DNA of 64,000 nt from Roseitranquillus sp963749675. Lineage in GTDB: Bacteria > Pseudomonadota > Alphaproteobacteria > Rhodobacterales > Rhodobacteraceae. Below are positions 61,200-64,000 of the stretch, piece by piece. Numbering within the stretch: the stretch's first letter is position 1; each line of letters begins with the position of its first letter. The translations under genes were made by a program, and so were the position numbers. The notes under the pieces were generated by a model. The model made no database searches and was not told where the DNA came from. It was given only the letters and a program-made list of their open reading frames with translations. The stretch covers positions 1 to 64,000 of the forward strand of contig CAVVNT010000010.1 of assembly GCA_963749675.1 (NCBI GenBank), in the 5' to 3' direction.

Positions 61200-61834
61200 G
61201 CAGCACCGCCGCTCGCGGAGTCGTCGCGACGCGCGATGACGCAGTCGAGGGTGGCGCCGTCCGGGTCGGCTTGCCGGTAGATCGCAAAGTCTCCCTTCAT
61301 CCAGATGGACCGCCCAAAGCTCCCCTCGTACTTCGAGCCCGACGCGGTCGGCACCAGCGATCCGACATCGGTCGTGTCGCCGCGCTCGAGCCGCACGCTC
61401 GGCAGCGTCGTGTCGAAGAAATACGTGACCACCTCATTCGAGGGGTTTCCGCCGCAGGTCCAGGTGGCGGTCGCGACCGGCTCCTCCAAAAACCACTCGG
61501 CTACCAACTCACCCTCGCGACGAAGATAGGCGGCTTCGGTGCAGGCCCGAACGTCGTCGGCCATCCAGCATTCGTTTCGACCCTTGATCCAGCCGCGCTG
61601 CACGGCGCGCAAGCTCGCCTCCGCCTCGGACGCGCCGGTATCGAGGCCCCGGACCGCGGCGAGCGCGGCCTGGTATCTCTCCGCGATCAGCCAATCCAGG
61701 TCGGCGAGGCCGGCATCGCTGCAGATCATCGCCTCGACGTCGCCGTCGGCCTGGGCGCAGTCGAAGGAGGGGCCGTCCTGTGCCAATGCCGAGGTCGCGA
61801 CCAGCATCGTGCAGAGTGCCAGCGTGCGATGCAT
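61187..61834 (-). CDS. Exported LprI-MliC type lysozyme-inhibitor-like protein
   Basis: 215 residues. A signal peptide (MHRTLALCTMLVATSALAQ) is followed by an LprI/DUF1311 N-terminal half (FDCAQADGDVEAMICSDAGL, LRAVQRGWIKGRNECW) and an MliC-like half (WTCGGNPSNEVVTYFF, ASGSKYEG, FGRSIWMKGDFAIY, LDCVIA). Both halves belong to families that bind or inhibit lysozyme. Combination in one chain gives a periplasmic or outer-membrane protective protein. An ATG at 61846 is an alternative start. Confidence 0.82.
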   Translation of the reverse strand: MHRTLALCTMLVATSALAQDGPSFDCAQADGDVEAMICSDAGLADLDWLIAERYQAALAAVRGLDTGASEAEASLRAVQRGWIKGRNECWMADDVRACTEAAYLRREGELVAEWFLEEPVATATWTCGGNPSNEVVTYFFDTTLPSVRLERGDTTDVGSLVPTASGSKYEGSFGRSIWMKGDFAIYRQADPDGATLDCVIARRDDSASGGAAYSP

Positions 61835-61860
61835 TGCCTTGCCCATGTTGCTGCGGCGAC

Positions 61861-62311
61861 CTAGAGGCGCCCGATCTCGTACTCTTCGCACGAATAGCCG
61901 AGCGCAGCGTAGCCCTCGTCGAGGTAGTCGCCGAGGAGGGGCGTGCCGACGAGGTAGCTGGCGAACGAGCCCGAGACGGTATCTTGCCGCTTCGGTCAGC
62001 GCCTCGTCCCAGTCCTCCACCTGCCAGTCGCCGCGGCCGAGCCAGAGCATTGCAAGAAGCTCGGCGTGCTGGTCGGCGTTCAGCGCCTCGATCGCCTCGG
62101 TCAGCTCCTGCAGCGTCGGGTCGTCAGCGAAGTCCTCGAGGATGTCGATCTCGCGGTCGTCGGCGGCGTTCGAGCCCGAGTCGGGGTCGTCCGGCTCGAC
62201 CTTGGCGTCGAGCTCCTTGGCCTTGACGATGATGAAGCATACCTGCTCGGGGTCGATGGAGATGGCATCTTCCGGCGGCTCGGGATCGCGTTGCGGCATG
62301 GGGATCCTCAT
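61861..62311 (-). CDS. DUF3775 family protein (one frameshift)
   Basis: About 150 residues, unknown function, cytoplasmic. Family features are ISIDPEQVCFIIVKAKELDAK, EDFADDPTLQELTEAIEALN, LLAMLWLGRGDWQVEDWDEA and, in the second frame, YLVGTPLLGDYLDEGYAALG. One extra A near 61980 divides the frames. The Cys near the end (GYSCEEYEIG) is a family trait. Confidence 0.8.
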
Positions 62312-62385
62312 GAAGAAGTCGTGGTACGATCGTACCGCAGTTCGACGCCGCGCCGACTTGATCTTCGTCAGGTGATCCCGCCGCC

Positions 62386-62965
62386 TTATCCGAACCAGGT
62401 GCGGAACCGCGCGCCGATGGGCGCGACGACGGCGATCCGGAACAGCCGCCAGAGGGCGGTCAGAGCCACGAGCAACAGAATGATCACGACCAGCGCGATC
62501 ACCATGCGCCACGGGAAGACGGTCGGCATCGGGCCCTTCGACCGGCGAGACCGCCACGGCGTTCGGAAAGATGGAGAACAGATCGCTGCGCCAGCCGTAG
62601 TGCCGCACCGCCACCCATTGCGGCGCCTCGCGCGTCGAAATCAGGTCCTGCGCCCGCGCCTGCAGGTTGGCGCTGTCGAACTTGAAGTAGGGCGGCCAGC
62701 CCCAGCCGGTATCCTCGTTGCGGTAGACCATCGGGTCGCCGTCCGGCCGGATCGTCTCGATGAAGCGCACATCGCGGCTGTCGCTCTTGGACAGACCGGT
62801 GTCCGAGCCGGACCAGAACCAGCTCGCGTTCTGGCCGAGATCGACGCGCCGCACCTCGGTGTTGACGATCCGCACGACGTCGTTCTGCGGCAGGGTGTAG
62901 TGCGCGACGGCGATCAGGGCGATCGCGATCAGGGCGTAGAACGCGTAGTTGAGATACCGCATCAT
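62386..62965 (-). CDS. DUF1523 family membrane-anchored protein (one frameshift)
   Basis: About 192 residues. An N-terminal membrane helix (YLNYAFYALIAIALIAVAH) is followed by a periplasmic domain: YTLPQNDVVRIVNTEVRRVD, MVYRNEDTGWGWPPYFKFD, PQWVAVRHYGWRSDLFSIF. An extra G near 62540 leads to a second frame with another helix (MVIALVVIILLLVALTALW) and the end FRTWFG. Family members are common in Rhodobacterales and have no assigned role. ATG 62965 is chosen; a TTG two codons earlier is possible. Confidence 0.8.
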
Positions 62966-63106
62966 GCGCAATGGATAACCCGGTCCGGCGGCGGAGGCGA
63001 GCCTTGATCGCGCCTACCGTCCGCGCCATCGTCTCACGATGACGAAAGCTCCCGCGCCTGACCCGAACGACGCGGCCGTGTCCGCAGGCGGGCTGTGTGA
63101 GCGGTC

Positions 63107-64000
63107 ATGAGCCCGGGCCGTCGCAATCTCCTGACCGACGTTCCCGGCCTGCTTGTCGGGCACGCCGGCACCGACGCCAGCGGCTGCACCGTCGTGACGG
63201 GGCCGCAGCCTTTCATCGCCGCCGTCGACGTGCGCGGCGGCGCGCCCGGCACGCGGGAGACCGATCTTCTCGATCCTTCGGCGCTGGTCGACCGGGTCGA
63301 TGCGCTGGTGCTTTCCGGCGGGTCGGCCTTCGGCCTCGCGGCGGCACAGGGCGTCGTCGAGGCGCTGGCGGCCCTGGGGCGCGGGTACGAGGCGCGCGGC
63401 CACAACGTGCCGATCGTCCCCGCCGCGATCCTGTTCGACCTGACAGACGCGCCGCAGCCCGACTGGCCCGCGCTCGGCGCGGAGGCCTTCGCCGCCGCGG
63501 GCGAAACCTTCGCACTGGGCACGGCGGGCGCCGGCATCGGCGCCACCGTCGCCGGGCTGAGGGGCGGGCTGGGCTCGGCCTCCGCCGTTCTCGACGATGG
63601 CACGACGGTGGGCGCCCTCGCCGCCGTCAACGCGGTGGGCAGCGTGACGGTGGGCGATGGCCCGCACTTCTGGGCTGCGCCGTTCGAGGAGGATGCCGAG
63701 TTCGGGGGCCTCGGTCCGGCCGGGAAGGCGGGGGCGCTGCCGCTGACGCAGCGCGAACCCGGAACCGCCACGACGATCGCCATCGTCGCTACCGACGCGA
63801 CCCTCGGCAAGGCGGCGGCGCGCCGGATGGCGGTCGCCGCGCACGACGGGCTCGCACGCGCCATCGTCCCGTCCCACACACCCTTCGACGGCGACCTCGT
63901 CTTCGCCGTCTCCACCGCTTGCCGCCCCGTGCCGGAGACCCGGCAAGCGGCGATGATCGGCCATGCCGCGGCGACCTGCCTCGCCCGCGCGGTGGCCCGC
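63107..64000 (+). CDS. P1/DmpA-family (S58) peptidase, cut by window end
   Basis: The first 298 residues of an autoprocessing N-terminal nucleophile hydrolase: LLTDVPGLLVGHAGTDASGCTVV, the DALVLSGGSAFGLAAAQGV block, AAILFDLTD, GTAGAGIGATVAGLRGGLGSA and GALAAVNAVGSVTVGDG, then TPFDGDLVFAVST. Family members cleave between two domains to expose a Ser or Thr; ATTIAIVATDA is in the usual place of the second subunit start, though homologues I recall have Asn before the Thr pair. The gene runs off the end of the window in frame. The start fits the canonical N-terminus. Confidence 0.85.
   Translation, partial: MSPGRRNLLTDVPGLLVGHAGTDASGCTVVTGPQPFIAAVDVRGGAPGTRETDLLDPSALVDRVDALVLSGGSAFGLAAAQGVVEALAALGRGYEARGHNVPIVPAAILFDLTDAPQPDWPALGAEAFAAAGETFALGTAGAGIGATVAGLRGGLGSASAVLDDGTTVGALAAVNAVGSVTVGDGPHFWAAPFEEDAEFGGLGPAGKAGALPLTQREPGTATTIAIVATDATLGKAAARRMAVAAHDGLARAIVPSHTPFDGDLVFAVSTACRPVPETRQAAMIGHAAATCLARAVAR

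Overview
The window looks like chromosomal DNA of a high-GC alphaproteobacterium of the order Rhodobacterales (Roseobacter/Paracoccus group). This rests on the rRNA operon order with Ile and Ala spacer tRNAs, a Paracoccus-type sox cluster, a deoC-ALDH16 pair, and DUF1523, DUF3775 and LprI/MliC proteins of the kind common in that group. No species is claimed.

Layout. (1) Positions 1-9430 are an accessory island: a DUF2924 protein, a large serine recombinase and its small partner, an unrecognised gene on the opposite strand, and a two-gene restriction-modification unit (a long beta-class DNA methyltransferase and a type III Res-like helicase-nuclease). (2) 9641-15246 is a complete rRNA operon on the minus strand (promoter, boxA, 16S, tRNA-Ile, tRNA-Ala, 23S, 5S, tRNA-fMet, terminator). 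(3) 15542-29071 holds housekeeping genes: a fasciclin protein, clpB, pyrF, an alpha/beta hydrolase, moaE-moaD-pgsA, uvrC, a short-chain dehydrogenase with a Ca/Na antiporter, an SppA-type peptidase with a tiny zinc-ribbon protein, and an ABC-2 exporter. (4) 29245-34839 is a polyamine-type ABC importer operon with two small enzyme-like genes inside it. (5) 34836-36198 has a CueR-type copper regulator, its promoter, and an internally deleted copper ATPase. (6) 36179-41458 is treS-maltokinase plus glgE, the trehalose-to-alpha-glucan route. (7) 41783-51487 is a thiosulfate-oxidation cluster: soxVWXYZABCD plus a DUF302 gene on the minus strand, and soxS, a HbpS/GlcG-like gene and soxR on the plus strand. 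(8) 51525-56047 is a branched-chain amino acid-type ABC importer. (9) 56135-64000 holds a lone receiver protein, deoC, an inserted HEPN-like gene, ALDH16, several small envelope proteins and a P1-family peptidase that runs off the window.

How the genes work together. The sox genes encode the periplasmic multienzyme system SoxAX/YZ/B/CD, with SoxV, SoxW and SoxS handling thiol reduction and SoxR repressing in the absence of thiosulfate. TreS makes maltose from trehalose, its kinase domain phosphorylates it, and GlgE polymerises the maltose-1-phosphate. DeoC releases acetaldehyde, which the neighbouring ALDH16 could oxidise.

Caution on sequence quality. About 30 genes-worth of reading frames were checked and many are broken by single-base changes, mostly +1 insertions, including in clpB, treS and ALDH16. 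Most of these are probably sequencing errors, so broken genes are called as CDS spanning the shifts. The copper ATPase is the exception: it also lacks its whole middle and is called a pseudogene.
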